From CADEEX01 sp964577955 (lineage in GTDB: Bacteria; Acidobacteriota; Vicinamibacteria; Vicinamibacterales; CAVVIG01): a stretch of DNA of 64,000 nucleotides. Every line of letters starts with the position of its first letter. Within the stretch, counting starts at the first letter, position 1. Shown one piece after another: positions 1 through 7,819 of this stretch. The position numbers and the translations under genes are program-made. Under the pieces are notes generated by a model, which was not told the origin of the DNA, made no database searches, and saw only the letters and a program-made list of their open reading frames with translations. The stretch covers positions 1 to 64,000 of the forward strand of contig CAZOAZ010000024.1 in assembly GCA_964577955.1 (NCBI GenBank). The letters are read 5' to 3'.

Positions 1-10
1 CTAAGGAGTA

Positions 11-532
11 GTGACGATGGACGCGATGTTGGCGGAAAACCAGAGCACGCATTCGAAGCACGGACATCCCGAGCTGGCGGGGAAGTACCTGACGTTTGCG
101 CTCGGGGATGAGGAATACGGACTGCCCGTGCTGAAGGTCCGCGAGATCATCAAGGTGATGGACATCACCCAGGTGCCGCAGGTGCCGGGCCACGTGCGCG
201 GCGTGATCAATCTGCGCGGCAAGGTGATTCCGGTCATCGACCTGCGCCTGAAGTTCGGCTTCCCGCCGCAGGATTACACCGAGCGGACCTGCATTATCGT
301 CGTCGATGTCGCCTTGTCGGGCGCCAACGTGATGATGGGCATCGTCGTCGACTCGGTGTCCGAGGTGCTGAACGTCGCGGCCGCCGAGATCGACCAGGCG
401 CCGGAGTTCGGCGATCGGGTGACGACCGACTACATGCTCGGCCTCGCCAAGGTCAAGGGGACGGTGAAGATCCTGCTCGCGCTCGACCGCGTGCTGGGCG
501 CCGACACCCAGATTTCGGGCCGCGCGTTCTAA
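11..532 (+). CDS. cheW: Chemotaxis coupling protein CheW
   Basis: CheW is the cytoplasmic adaptor that links chemoreceptors to the histidine kinase CheA. The 173-residue product has the usual CheW size and one CheW-like beta-barrel domain (about residues 25-160), with typical motifs such as GDEEYGLPVLKVREI and GVINLRGKVIPVIDLR. The start is GTG at 11, preceded by AAGGAG at 3-8. It is the first gene of a chemotaxis run and is followed after 5 bases by cheR. CheA is not in the window and may lie just upstream. Nothing unusual is seen. Confidence 0.95.
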   Translation: MTMDAMLAENQSTHSKHGHPELAGKYLTFALGDEEYGLPVLKVREIIKVMDITQVPQVPGHVRGVINLRGKVIPVIDLRLKFGFPPQDYTERTCIIVVDVALSGANVMMGIVVDSVSEVLNVAAAEIDQAPEFGDRVTTDYMLGLAKVKGTVKILLALDRVLGADTQISGRAF

Positions 533-537
533 AGGTC

Positions 538-1395
538 ATGACGGCGAGTTCGACTCCGGCTTGGGCCGAAACGGTACCCGAAATCAGCGATCGCGAGCTG
601 AAGGCTATCGTGCGGCTGGTGTACGAGAAGAGCGGCATCACGCTGCACGCCGGCAAGAAGGCGCTCGTCACCGCGCGGCTGCAGAAGCGCGTCAAACAGG
701 GCGGATTCGCCAACTTCCAGCAGTACCTTGACCATGTCCAGCGCGACACCAGCGGCGACGAACTGACGGCGCTGCTCGACGCGATCGCCACCAATCACAC
801 CTCGTTCTTCCGCGAGCCGCAGCACTTTGCGTTCCTCAGGGACGTCGTGCTGCCGCCGCTCATCGCGCGGCCGGCGGCGCAGCGGATTCTCGGCTGGAGC
901 GCGGCCTGCTCGACCGGCGAGGAACCCTACACGATCGCGATGACCTGCCTGGACAAGATCGGTGAGAGCGCCGCGACGCGCGTCCATCTGCTGGCGTCGG
1001 ATCTGTCGACCAAGGTGCTGAAGGTCGCCAAGAACGCCGTCTATGCCGCCGACCGCGTCCAATCGCTGCCGCTCGACACGCTGCGCCGGCACTTCGAGAA
1101 AGGCCTCGGCGCGCAGCAGGGGACGGTGCGGGTCGGTCCGCAGGCGCGCAAGCTGGTCGAGTTCCGCCAGATCAACCTGCTCGATCCCGGACACGACCAA
1201 CTCTTCGACTTCATCTTCTGCCGGAACGTGATGATCTACTTCGACGCTTCGGTGCAGCAGCGGGTGGTGCACCACCTCGAGCGGCGGCTGGCGCCGGGCG
1301 GCTACCTGTTCATTTCACATTCGGAAAGTCTCAACGGGATCACGCACGGCCTGACCTGGGTTGCGCCGGCGATCTACAGACGGGGTCAGAAATGA
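538..1395 (+). CDS. cheR: Chemoreceptor methyltransferase CheR
   Basis: CheR transfers methyl groups from S-adenosylmethionine to glutamates of chemoreceptors during adaptation. The 285-residue protein has the all-alpha N-terminal domain (about 15-85) and the Rossmann methyltransferase domain (about 90-285). The SAM-binding stretch GWSAACSTGEEPYT and the motif FCRNVMIYFD are both visible. No pentapeptide-binding tether extension is present. It overlaps cheD by four bases (ATGA), so the two are probably translationally coupled. CheB, its opposing methylesterase, is encoded 1.4 kb downstream. Confidence 0.95.
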   Translation: MTASSTPAWAETVPEISDRELKAIVRLVYEKSGITLHAGKKALVTARLQKRVKQGGFANFQQYLDHVQRDTSGDELTALLDAIATNHTSFFREPQHFAFLRDVVLPPLIARPAAQRILGWSAACSTGEEPYTIAMTCLDKIGESAATRVHLLASDLSTKVLKVAKNAVYAADRVQSLPLDTLRRHFEKGLGAQQGTVRVGPQARKLVEFRQINLLDPGHDQLFDFIFCRNVMIYFDASVQQRVVHHLERRLAPGGYLFISHSESLNGITHGLTWVAPAIYRRGQK

Positions 1396-1925
1396 TGCAG
1401 GTGGCCACTGCCGCGCCCGGCACGCCGCAGACCGAGCCGACCCGACGGGTGGTCGTGGGTATCGGAGAATTCGCGGTGTCGGACAATCCCGACGAAGTGA
1501 TCGTGACCCATGCGCTCGGCAGCTGCATCGCGGTCTGCCTCTTCGATCCCGTCGCCGGCGTGGCGGCGATGCTGCACTTCCTGCTGCCGGAATCGAAGAT
1601 CAACGCGGAGCGGGCGCGGCAGCAGCCCGGCGCGTTTGCCGATACGGGGATTCCACTGCTGTTTCAGTCGGCCTACAAACAGGGGCTCGACAAGAAGCGC
1701 GCGATCGTCAAGCTGGCCGGCGGCGCCGAACTCGGCGACACGACCAGCGGATCGCTGCAAATCGGCCGCCGCAACGCGCTCGCGGCCAAGAACCTGCTGT
1801 GGAAGAACGGCGTGCTCATCAACGCCCAGGACGTGGGCGGGACGACGCCGCGGACGGTACATCTGTCCACCGTGAACGGCCGCATGCAGATTTTCAACGG
1901 GCGGGAACAGATCAAGGAGCTGTGA
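1392..1925 (+). CDS. cheD: Chemoreceptor glutamine deamidase CheD
   Basis: CheD deamidates specific glutamines on chemoreceptors and in many bacteria binds CheC-type phosphatases. The 177-residue protein shows the family motif HALGSC with the catalytic cysteine, a following histidine in MLHFLLP, and a conserved threonine in FADTGIP, which together form the Cys-His-Thr site. It starts at ATG 1392, overlapping the cheR stop. The CheX-like genes nearby make a CheD-phosphatase feedback loop possible, but that is inference. Confidence 0.93.
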   Translation: MMQVATAAPGTPQTEPTRRVVVGIGEFAVSDNPDEVIVTHALGSCIAVCLFDPVAGVAAMLHFLLPESKINAERARQQPGAFADTGIPLLFQSAYKQGLDKKRAIVKLAGGAELGDTTSGSLQIGRRNALAAKNLLWKNGVLINAQDVGGTTPRTVHLSTVNGRMQIFNGREQIKEL

Positions 1926-1930
1926 GGGCG

Positions 1931-2296
1931 ATGCGCATTCTGATCGTAGACGATTCGGCGATGATGCGGAAGATGGTCCGCCGCGTCTTCGCGCTCGTCG
2001 ATCTGGCGATTGACGAAATCTTCGAGGCGGGCAACGGCGCCGAGGCGCTGGAGGTGCTCGAGAAGAACGACATCGACGTGCTGCTCACGGACATCAACAT
2101 GCCCGTGATGACCGGCACCGAGCTGCTCCGTGAAATCTCGAACAAGGACCGCTGGGCCAAGCTCCGCCGCGTCATCATTTCCACCGACGGGTCGGCGGCG
2201 CGGCGCGACGAAGCCGCCGGGCTCGATGTCCGCTGGTATCTGGAAAAACCGTTCAGTCCGGAGGTAATCAGAGATGTCCTCACTGAAGTTGCCTGA
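1931..2296 (+). CDS. cheY: CheY-type single-domain response regulator
   Basis: A 121-residue stand-alone receiver domain. Visible features are the acidic pair in ILIVDDS, the phospho-acceptor aspartate in LLTDINMPVM, a serine/threonine in IISTDGS and the lysine in YLEKPFSPE. The start is ATG at 1931, five bases after the cheD stop; reading further upstream in the same frame only runs through cheD. It overlaps the next, CheX-like, gene by 23 bases. It is one of two cheY genes in the cluster (the other is at 5447) and most likely binds FliM/FliN when phosphorylated. Confidence 0.93.
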   Translation: MRILIVDDSAMMRKMVRRVFALVDLAIDEIFEAGNGAEALEVLEKNDIDVLLTDINMPVMTGTELLREISNKDRWAKLRRVIISTDGSAARRDEAAGLDVRWYLEKPFSPEVIRDVLTEVA

Positions 2297-2783
2297 GACG
2301 CTGCCGACGCCTGACCGCGAGGAAGTGTTTTCGGCGGTCGCCGACGTCGCCGAGCGCAGCTTCTTCGCGATGGTCGACCCGTGCGATGACGCGCGGTTCG
2401 AGGAGCTGGCGGCGCCGCACGCCGAGTGGCTGATCGCCACGGTGCGGTTCGAAGAGCCGACCTGCGCCGGCGCGGTGAGCTGCCGGCTGCCGAGCGCGCT
2501 CGCCGATCGCCTGTTCGATGCCTTCTCGGGGCGCGATGCCGACGAGCCGCCGCCGCATCCCGAGGAAGTGCGCGACCTGGTCGGTGAATTCGCCAACATG
2601 GTCTGCGGCGCCTGGCTGACCCGCGCCGCCAACGACCGGACCTTCAACCTGAGCAAGCCGATCGTCGGCACCAAGCCGCTCAGCGCGTCGAGCGGTGAAG
2701 TCCGCACCGGCCTGATGGTGTCGATCGACGACCTGCCGTGCCAGGTGGACGTCCGGTTCTACGCGCTGCAACAGAAACGCTGA
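2274..2783 (+). CDS. CheX-like chemotaxis phosphatase
   Basis: A 169-residue protein of the CheC/CheX/FliY phosphatase fold. The key sign is the ExxN phosphatase signature in GEFANMVCG (about residue 105). The family dephosphorylates CheY-P. Its translation starts within the end of cheY (23-base overlap), so a regulator and its probable phosphatase are coupled. Sequence similarity to the other two CheX-like domains in this locus is low outside the signature. Assignment to CheX rather than CheC is uncertain because only one clear ExxN helix is seen. Confidence 0.72.
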   Translation: MSSLKLPETLPTPDREEVFSAVADVAERSFFAMVDPCDDARFEELAAPHAEWLIATVRFEEPTCAGAVSCRLPSALADRLFDAFSGRDADEPPPHPEEVRDLVGEFANMVCGAWLTRAANDRTFNLSKPIVGTKPLSASSGEVRTGLMVSIDDLPCQVDVRFYALQQKR

Positions 2784-2809
2784 TTCGTTTCCTCGGGGAT
2801 AAACGTCAC

Positions 2810-3904
2810 ATGTCGTCGCCAAGCCGCAAGACCAGAGTCCTCATCGTCGATGATTCGGCGATCGTCCGGAAGATGCTGTCCGACGCGCTGAACAGCGATC
2901 CCGAGATCGAAGTCGTCGGCCTGGCGTCCGATCCGTTCGTCGCCCGCGATCTGATCCTGCAGCACGAACCCGACGTGATCACGCTCGACATCGAAATGCC
3001 GCGCATGGACGGCCTCACCTTCCTGCGCAAGCTGATGGAGCACCATCCGCTGCCGGTGATCATCGTCAGCTCGGTGACGCAGACCGGATCGGCCGCGAGC
3101 ATCGAGGCGCTGTCGGCCGGCGCCATCGACGTCATCGCCAAGCCCGGCGGCCCGCAGTCGGTCGGGCAGGTGGTCGAGAAGCTCAAACATCGGATTCGCC
3201 ACATCAAGCCTGGTCAGACGTTCAAGCTGACCGCGCTCAAGCCGTCGACACCCGCCGCCTCGGCGCCGATCGCGGCCGGCGGCGAGCTGTCGAAAGCCAA
3301 GGGATTGATCCTGATTGGCGCCTCCACCGGCGGCACGCAGGCGATCGAAGCGGTCCTGACCCGGCTGCCCGCCGACACGCCGCCGATTCTGATCGTCCAG
3401 CACATGCCGGCGGGCTTCACCAAGGCCTTTGCCGATCGCCTGAACTCGGTGACCGCGATGCAGGTGCTCGAAGCCAAGGGCGGTGAGGTGCTGAAGCGCG
3501 GCGTCGCCTACATCGCCCCCGGCGATTTCCACATGACGGTCGAAGCGGTCGGCGTGGAACTCAGAACCGTGGTGCGGAGCGGGCCGATGGTCCACTATCA
3601 GCGGCCGGCGGTCGACGTGCTGTTCCATTCCGCCGCGCGTCTCCGCAACGTGCCGATGGTGGCCCTGCTGCTTACCGGCATGGGCTCCGACGGCGCCGAC
3701 GGCATGGTCGCGCTCCGCAAGGCCGGCGTGACGACGATCGCCGAGGACGAGCAGTCCTGCGTCGTGTTCGGCATGCCCAAGGAAGCGATTGCCCGCGGCG
3801 GCGCGGTGCACGTGTCGACGCTGCTCGCCATGCCGCGCCGGATCGCCGAGTGCCTGGGCGGCCAGCCGGCCAGCGCCACCCGCCCGACCCGCGCGGCATC
3901 CTGA
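2810..3904 (+). CDS. cheB: Chemoreceptor methylesterase/glutaminase CheB
   Basis: CheB removes methyl groups from chemoreceptor glutamates. The 364-residue protein has an N-terminal receiver domain (about 8-125, acceptor Asp in VITLDIEMPRMDG) and a C-terminal methylesterase domain (about 165-350). The catalytic serine lies in GASTGGT, the histidine in VQHMPAGF and the aspartate in GMGSDGADG. I place the start at ATG 2810, because the preceding CheX-like gene ends at 2783 and MSSPSRKTRVLIVDDS is a normal receiver beginning. A GGGGA box lies about 10 bases upstream. Confidence 0.95.
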   Translation: MSSPSRKTRVLIVDDSAIVRKMLSDALNSDPEIEVVGLASDPFVARDLILQHEPDVITLDIEMPRMDGLTFLRKLMEHHPLPVIIVSSVTQTGSAASIEALSAGAIDVIAKPGGPQSVGQVVEKLKHRIRHIKPGQTFKLTALKPSTPAASAPIAAGGELSKAKGLILIGASTGGTQAIEAVLTRLPADTPPILIVQHMPAGFTKAFADRLNSVTAMQVLEAKGGEVLKRGVAYIAPGDFHMTVEAVGVELRTVVRSGPMVHYQRPAVDVLFHSAARLRNVPMVALLLTGMGSDGADGMVALRKAGVTTIAEDEQSCVVFGMPKEAIARGGAVHVSTLLAMPRRIAECLGGQPASATRPTRAAS

Positions 3905-3945
3905 TCCGGCGCGCCACGGCGCGCAATGCCGTTCCGCTCGCCCAG

Positions 3946-3972
3946 TGGAGTTTGGGTCGCGCCCGCCGATTA
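3946..3972 (+). promoter_or_regulatory. Sigma-28 (FliA)-type promoter before the REC-REC-CheX gene
   Basis: TGGAGTTT at 3946-3953, exactly 11 bases, then GCCGATTA at 3965-3972. This matches the FliA pattern TAAAGTTT-N11-GCCGATAA at 6 of 8 and 7 of 8 positions. It lies in the only sizeable gap of the chemotaxis run (3905-4038), about 65 bases before the GTG start at 4039. Direct reading, not experimental. Confidence 0.65.
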
Positions 3973-4038
3973 CCAGTTCGGCGGTAGTCCCTGCGCCGCA
4001 GCGCCAGTGCGTGCGGCGGGGACTCGAGGGCTCGTGGC

Positions 4039-5406
4039 GTGACACAGACCACAACCGGAGTGACGATTTCAAAGGCGCCGACCCGCGCCGGCGCGATCGC
4101 ACGCCAGTTGAACGTCCTGCTCGCCGACAGCGACCCCGCCGCCCGGCATGTGCTGCGGCGCGTGCTGCATCGGGAATTCAAGAGCACGGTGATCGAAGCC
4201 GACAACGGGATCGCCGCGCTCGAGGGGCTGGACTCTGGAGAGGTCGACGCGGTTGTCCTCGATCTCAAGATTCCGACGCTCGGCGGCCTGGAAGTGCTGC
4301 GCGACATCCGCGAATCGACGCGGAGCCGCGGCCTGCCGGTCGTGGTGGTGACCGAGGAGAAGGACGAGCGCAGCGTCAAGGAAGCCTTGTCGCTCGGCGT
4401 GGCCGACTACATCCTCAAGGATCAGCACCAGGCGGTCATCGTCGAGCGGCTGCGGCGGGTGTTTTCGGCGGAACGCAGCATCGGCACGGCGCGGGCGAAG
4501 AGTCAATCGGATCTCTTTGCCGCCGGGGCGATGTCGAGCGCGTTCACGCTGCTGGTGATCGACGAGGATGCGGACTTCCGGCATTTCTGTTCCGACATCT
4601 TCCGGTCCCAGTACGAAGTGACGACCACGGCGTCGGGCGCGCACGCGATGGTGATGACCATGGCGCAGCCGCCGAACGCGATTCTGGTCGGCGGCGCGAT
4701 CGGCACGATGAGCCAGGCGACCTTCGCGCGGCGGATCCGTCAGATGGATCAGCTCAGCGAGACCCGGCTGATCGCGGTGGTCTCGAAGGGCGACATGAAG
4801 GCGACGGTGGATTCGGGACTCTTCGACCGGGTGGCGGTCCGCTCGTTCGTGCCCGAAACGTTCCTCCGTCAGTTCGAGAACTTCCTCAAGGCGCCCGGCG
4901 TGCTGGCGAAGGTCTCGGCGGCGATTCCGGGCTTCCGGTCGCAGACGATTTCCGCGGTGGAACAGGTGTTCGGCATGATGCTCGGAACCGAGGTCAACAT
5001 TCTCACGACGCCGCCGGCGATGGCGAAGTCGGGTGTGAACATCGCGATTCCGATCTCGCTGACCGAGCAGAACGCGGCGGTACTGGTCGCGGCGTCGGTG
5101 ACGGAGGCGACCAGCCTCGAGCTGGCGGCACGCATGCTCCAATCGTCGACGGGCGACCTGCCCGAAGACGCCGTCACCAGCGCGCTGTCCGAGATCCTCA
5201 ACATGATCGGCGGACGCGTGCAGCACGGGTTGACCAACAACGGCCTGACCGCCCAGATCGGGCTGCCGGGGCCGGCGCCGACCACGGATCCGACCGGCGA
5301 CGCGATTGTGATGGGGTTCGGGTTCGAATCGATGACCGGGGAACCGCAGACGTTCTGGTTCTGTGTGCGCGAGCAGGACGCGGCGGCGGCGGCAAAAACG
5401 CAGTAA
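4039..5406 (+). CDS. REC-REC-CheX fusion: double receiver protein with C-terminal CheX-like phosphatase domain
   Basis: A 455-residue three-domain protein. Residues about 24-145 are a receiver with the acceptor Asp in AVVLDLKIPTLGG and the lysine in YILKDQ. Residues about 165-290 are a second, degenerate receiver (LLVIDEDADF at its start, but ILVGGAIG where the acceptor Asp should be). Residues about 300-450 are a CheC/CheX-type domain with the ExxN signature in SEILNMIGG. Its role could be phosphatase activity towards a CheY, controlled by the first receiver. The start is GTG 4039 with GAGGG about 10 bases upstream. It has its own sigma-28-type promoter. Function is inferred from domains only. 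Confidence 0.8.
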   Translation: MTQTTTGVTISKAPTRAGAIARQLNVLLADSDPAARHVLRRVLHREFKSTVIEADNGIAALEGLDSGEVDAVVLDLKIPTLGGLEVLRDIRESTRSRGLPVVVVTEEKDERSVKEALSLGVADYILKDQHQAVIVERLRRVFSAERSIGTARAKSQSDLFAAGAMSSAFTLLVIDEDADFRHFCSDIFRSQYEVTTTASGAHAMVMTMAQPPNAILVGGAIGTMSQATFARRIRQMDQLSETRLIAVVSKGDMKATVDSGLFDRVAVRSFVPETFLRQFENFLKAPGVLAKVSAAIPGFRSQTISAVEQVFGMMLGTEVNILTTPPAMAKSGVNIAIPISLTEQNAAVLVAASVTEATSLELAARMLQSSTGDLPEDAVTSALSEILNMIGGRVQHGLTNNGLTAQIGLPGPAPTTDPTGDAIVMGFGFESMTGEPQTFWFCVREQDAAAAAKTQ

Positions 5407-5446
5407 ATCGACAAAGGACTGTCGAGAATTTCAGGAGCAAGGGAGT

Positions 5447-5812
5447 ATGCGAGTTCTGGTTGTAGATGATTCTTCGACGATGCGGCGAATCATCGCGAAC
5501 GCCCTGAAGAAGATCGGGTGCGACGACATTCGCGAGGCGGGGAACGGCGCCGAGGGGCTGCAGCAGTTGAGCAGCGGCGGTATCGACTTCGTCGTGACCG
5601 ACTGGAACATGCCGGTCATGAACGGTCTCGAGTTCGTCCGCGAACTGCGCGGATTGCAGATTTCCGCCAAGGTGCCCGTCCTGATGGTCACCACGAACGC
5701 CGAAAGCGCCGACATTGCCGGCGCCAAAGAGGCCGGCGTCAACGACTACGTCGTGAAGCCGTTCACGCCGGATACCCTCCAGGAAAAAATCAATGCATTA
5801 CTCGCAAAGTAA
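5447..5812 (+). CDS. cheY: CheY response regulator (second copy)
   Basis: A 121-residue stand-alone receiver, the more canonical of the two CheY proteins: VLVVDDSSTMRRII, acceptor Asp in FVVTDWNMPVMNG, threonine in LMVTTNAE and lysine in YVVKPFTPD. This tryptophan-containing acceptor loop is typical of motor-binding CheY. The start is ATG 5447 with AGGAG at 5433-5437 and GGAG at 5442-5445. It overlaps the following CheX-like gene by 20 bases, repeating the regulator-phosphatase coupling seen at 1931-2783. Confidence 0.95.
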   Translation: MRVLVVDDSSTMRRIIANALKKIGCDDIREAGNGAEGLQQLSSGGIDFVVTDWNMPVMNGLEFVRELRGLQISAKVPVLMVTTNAESADIAGAKEAGVNDYVVKPFTPDTLQEKINALLAK

Positions 5813-6326
5813 GCGTGATGCCGGCGCGGCGGTCGGCGAACAACCGGCCGCTTCCGATCCGCAGCGTTATCTGGCGATGATTCCCAAGGTCGTCGACGCG
5901 ACGACCGAAGTGTTTCAGACCATGGTCTTCACGACGCTCGCCGCCGGCACGCCGATCATCGACGGCAAGCAGCCGGTCGCCAGCGTCGTCGGCGCGGTCC
6001 GCTTCCTCGGCACGCTGAGCGGCACGGTGTCCTTCTACTCGTCCGACGCGGCGGCGCGGGAAATCGCCGGCACCCTGCTCGGCATCAGCCCCGACGAAGC
6101 CGGCGAGGAGATCGCCGACACGGTCGGCGAGATCACCAACATGATCGCCGGAACGCTGCGCGGCAAGCTGGCGCAGAGCGGCGACACGCTGATGATCACG
6201 CCGCCAAGCGTGACCCGCGGCAGCGACTTTTGCGCGCAGCATTTCAACGTCGCCTCGCGCGTGCTCTGCCCGTTCACGATGGGCACGCACCACGTGTTCG
6301 TCGAACTCATACTGCAGTCGACCTAG
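5793..6326 (+). CDS. cheX: CheX-like chemotaxis phosphatase (second)
   Basis: A 177-residue protein with the CheX fold. The phosphatase signature ExxN is in GEITNMIAGTL (about residue 111-121). It begins inside the end of cheY. This is the closest match to classical CheX in the window and probably dephosphorylates CheY-P. It closes the chemotaxis run: 395 bases without a gene follow. Confidence 0.82.
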   Translation: MHYSQSKRDAGAAVGEQPAASDPQRYLAMIPKVVDATTEVFQTMVFTTLAAGTPIIDGKQPVASVVGAVRFLGTLSGTVSFYSSDAAAREIAGTLLGISPDEAGEEIADTVGEITNMIAGTLRGKLAQSGDTLMITPPSVTRGSDFCAQHFNVASRVLCPFTMGTHHVFVELILQST

Positions 6327-6550
6327 AACCGGTGCCGGGTGCGCGCTGCACGGTGCACGGTGCGGGTGCCCGGTGCCCGGTAGCAGGCGCGCGGTGCGGC
6401 GCGCAGCCGCCGTTCTTGATGAGCGGATGCTGCGCGCCAGCGCGCGGCACAGCGAAAGAAGAGGGTATGGCCGCGCGCTGCACCAAACACCCCGCACTCC
6501 GCACCAAGCACCTGCACCCTGCACCGTGCACGGTGCACCCCGCACCGGTT
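6327..6550. repeat. Intergenic inverted heptamer-repeat element (site 1)
   Basis: Most of the 395-base gap between cheX and fliL is a repeat. From 6331 to about 6399 the unit GGTGCNN repeats with a 7-base period (about ten units, one of 6). From about 6480 to 6548 the complement, GCACCNN, repeats in the same way. The outer 35 bases of each side (6327-6361 and 6516-6550) are near-perfect inverted copies, so a long hairpin or cruciform is possible. Open frames through it are artefacts of the repeat. The same architecture recurs at about 39109-39290. Confidence 0.8.
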
Positions 6551-6593
6551 TGACGGTTCACCGACACCACGTCGGAGCGCCGTCCGGGGTTTT

Positions 6594-6607
6594 GGCACGA
6601 CCCCCGC
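6594..6607 (+). promoter_or_regulatory. Sigma-54 (RpoN)-type promoter candidate before fliL
   Basis: TTGGCACG followed by ACCCCCGCA gives GG at 6594-6595 and GC at 6606-6607 with exactly ten bases between, the sigma-54 -24/-12 layout. The -24 half (TGGCACG) is perfect; the -12 half is CCGCA instead of TTGCA. It lies about 115 bases before the fliL start, downstream of the repeat element. Sigma-54 control of flagellar export genes is common in Gram-negative bacteria. Confidence 0.5.
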
Positions 6608-6721
6608 ATTCCCTGCCAGAAATCGCCGCACTTCCACGCACTTCCGTTTCCTCCGCACGGCACTCGGCTTGCTCATCCACGTGGCACGCGCCCATTTCCG
6701 GGCCGGCCAGTGTGATGTGCC

Positions 6722-7267
6722 ATGTCAGACAAAGCCAAAGAGACGAAAGACGCGCCGAAGGGCGAAGCCGCTGCTGAGGGCGATGCCGCAGCACCCAAGA
6801 AGAAGGGCCGCGGCAAGCTGTTCATCATTCTCGCGGTCGTACTGGTGCTCCTCGGGGGCGGCGGCGCCGGAGCGTTCTTCATGCTCCGCAAGCCGGCACC
6901 CGCCGAAGGCGAAGCGGCGGCCGCCGACGCGCCGAAGGAACACGCGGCGAACGGCATCGTCAACTTCGAGCCGTTCGTCGTCAATCTTGCCGATCAAGGC
7001 AAACGCCGCTTCCTGCGCATCACGGTACGCCTGCTGGTCGCCGAGGAAGAACAGGCCAAGCACGTCGAGGAAAGCCAGGTCCTGCAGGCCCGCCTGCGCG
7101 CCGACATCCTCGAACTGCTGACCGAGCAGACCTCCGAAACCGTCGCCAGCAGCGAAGGCAAGGCGGAGCTGAAAAAGCACATCACCGAGAAAGCGCACCA
7201 CATTCTCGAGCACGAAAAGATCGAGGTAGCCGATGTCCTCTTCTCCGACCTCGTCATCCAGTATTGA
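6722..7267 (+). CDS. fliL: Flagellar basal body-associated protein FliL
   Basis: FliL is an inner-membrane protein around the stator. The 181-residue product has a charged, Ala/Lys-rich cytoplasmic N-terminus (1-32), one transmembrane helix (about 33-56, ending in a Gly-rich GGGGAGAFF) and a periplasmic FliL domain with FVVNLAD and RFLRITVRLL. It starts at ATG 6722 and overlaps fliN by 35 bases. Confidence 0.9.
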   Translation: MSDKAKETKDAPKGEAAAEGDAAAPKKKGRGKLFIILAVVLVLLGGGGAGAFFMLRKPAPAEGEAAAADAPKEHAANGIVNFEPFVVNLADQGKRRFLRITVRLLVAEEEQAKHVEESQVLQARLRADILELLTEQTSETVASSEGKAELKKHITEKAHHILEHEKIEVADVLFSDLVIQY

Positions 7268-7532
7268 GGCGGCGGCGGGTCCGTACGGCGGCATGCTCGA
7301 CGTGCCCTGCCAGGTCGACGTCATCGTCGGCCACGGCACGATCACGGTTCGCGAGTGCCTCAAGCTGCAAAAGGACAGCGTGATCCGGCTCGAGGAGCTG
7401 GCCGGCGCCGACCTGCGCGTCGAGGTGCAGGGCGTGCCGACGGCCACCGGCGAAATCGTCGTCGACGATGAGACGACCTCGGTCCGGGTGACCGAGATTC
7501 TCTCGCCGAAGGGTGACGGGGGCGAGCAGTGA
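7233..7532 (+). CDS. fliN: Flagellar motor switch protein FliN (short form)
   Basis: A 99-residue FliN with one SpoA/C-ring domain, from about residue 21 (MLDVPCQVDVIVG) to the end. FliN forms the base of the C-ring, binds CheY-P and helps dock export cargo. The start chosen (ATG 7233) overlaps fliL by 35 bases. ATG 7293, at the domain boundary, is an alternative. A second, longer FliN/FliY-type gene follows fliM at 16333. Confidence 0.88.
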   Translation: MSSSPTSSSSIEAAAGPYGGMLDVPCQVDVIVGHGTITVRECLKLQKDSVIRLEELAGADLRVEVQGVPTATGEIVVDDETTSVRVTEILSPKGDGGEQ

Positions 7533-7819
7533 CCGACCTCGTCACGCTGATGCGGACCGGCCTGAGCTTCGCGGCGGTCATCGGCCTGCTGGTGCTGTTC
7601 GTCTGGGCCCTGCGGCGCGGTTCGATCCGCCTGTCGTCGTTCGCGCCGCGCGGCAACATCACGATCGAGACCGCGACGTCGATCGGCGACCGGCGGCAGC
7701 TGGCGATTGTCGGCGTCGAAGGGCGCCGCATGCTGGTCGGCCTGACCCCGACCACGATTTCGTTCCTGACCGATCTTGGCGCCAAGCCGGAGAGCGCGAA
7801 CCGCGAGGTGGGCTCGTGA
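7529..7819 (+). CDS. fliO: Flagellar export protein FliO
   Basis: A 96-residue protein with one N-terminal membrane helix (about 10-29) followed by a small soluble domain (ITIETATSIGDRRQLAIVGVEGRRMLVGL), which is the FliO pattern. FliO helps assemble the FliP ring. Start GTG 7529 overlaps the fliN stop by four bases, and its own stop overlaps the GTG of fliP by four bases. Confidence 0.85.
   Translation: MTDLVTLMRTGLSFAAVIGLLVLFVWALRRGSIRLSSFAPRGNITIETATSIGDRRQLAIVGVEGRRMLVGLTPTTISFLTDLGAKPESANREVGS

Noticed and set aside
1361..1930. Upstream in-frame extension of the first cheY
   Set aside because: It is the shifted frame of cheD; the receiver domain begins at ATG 1931.
2738..2809. Upstream in-frame extension of cheB
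   Set aside because: It overlaps the CheX-like gene and adds non-receiver sequence; ATG 2810 gives a normal N-terminus.
6327..6721. Open frames through the heptamer repeat on both strands
   Set aside because: They translate to repetitive Cys-Thr-Val-His-Gly-Ala strings produced by the 7-base units; no ribosome-binding site or family resemblance.
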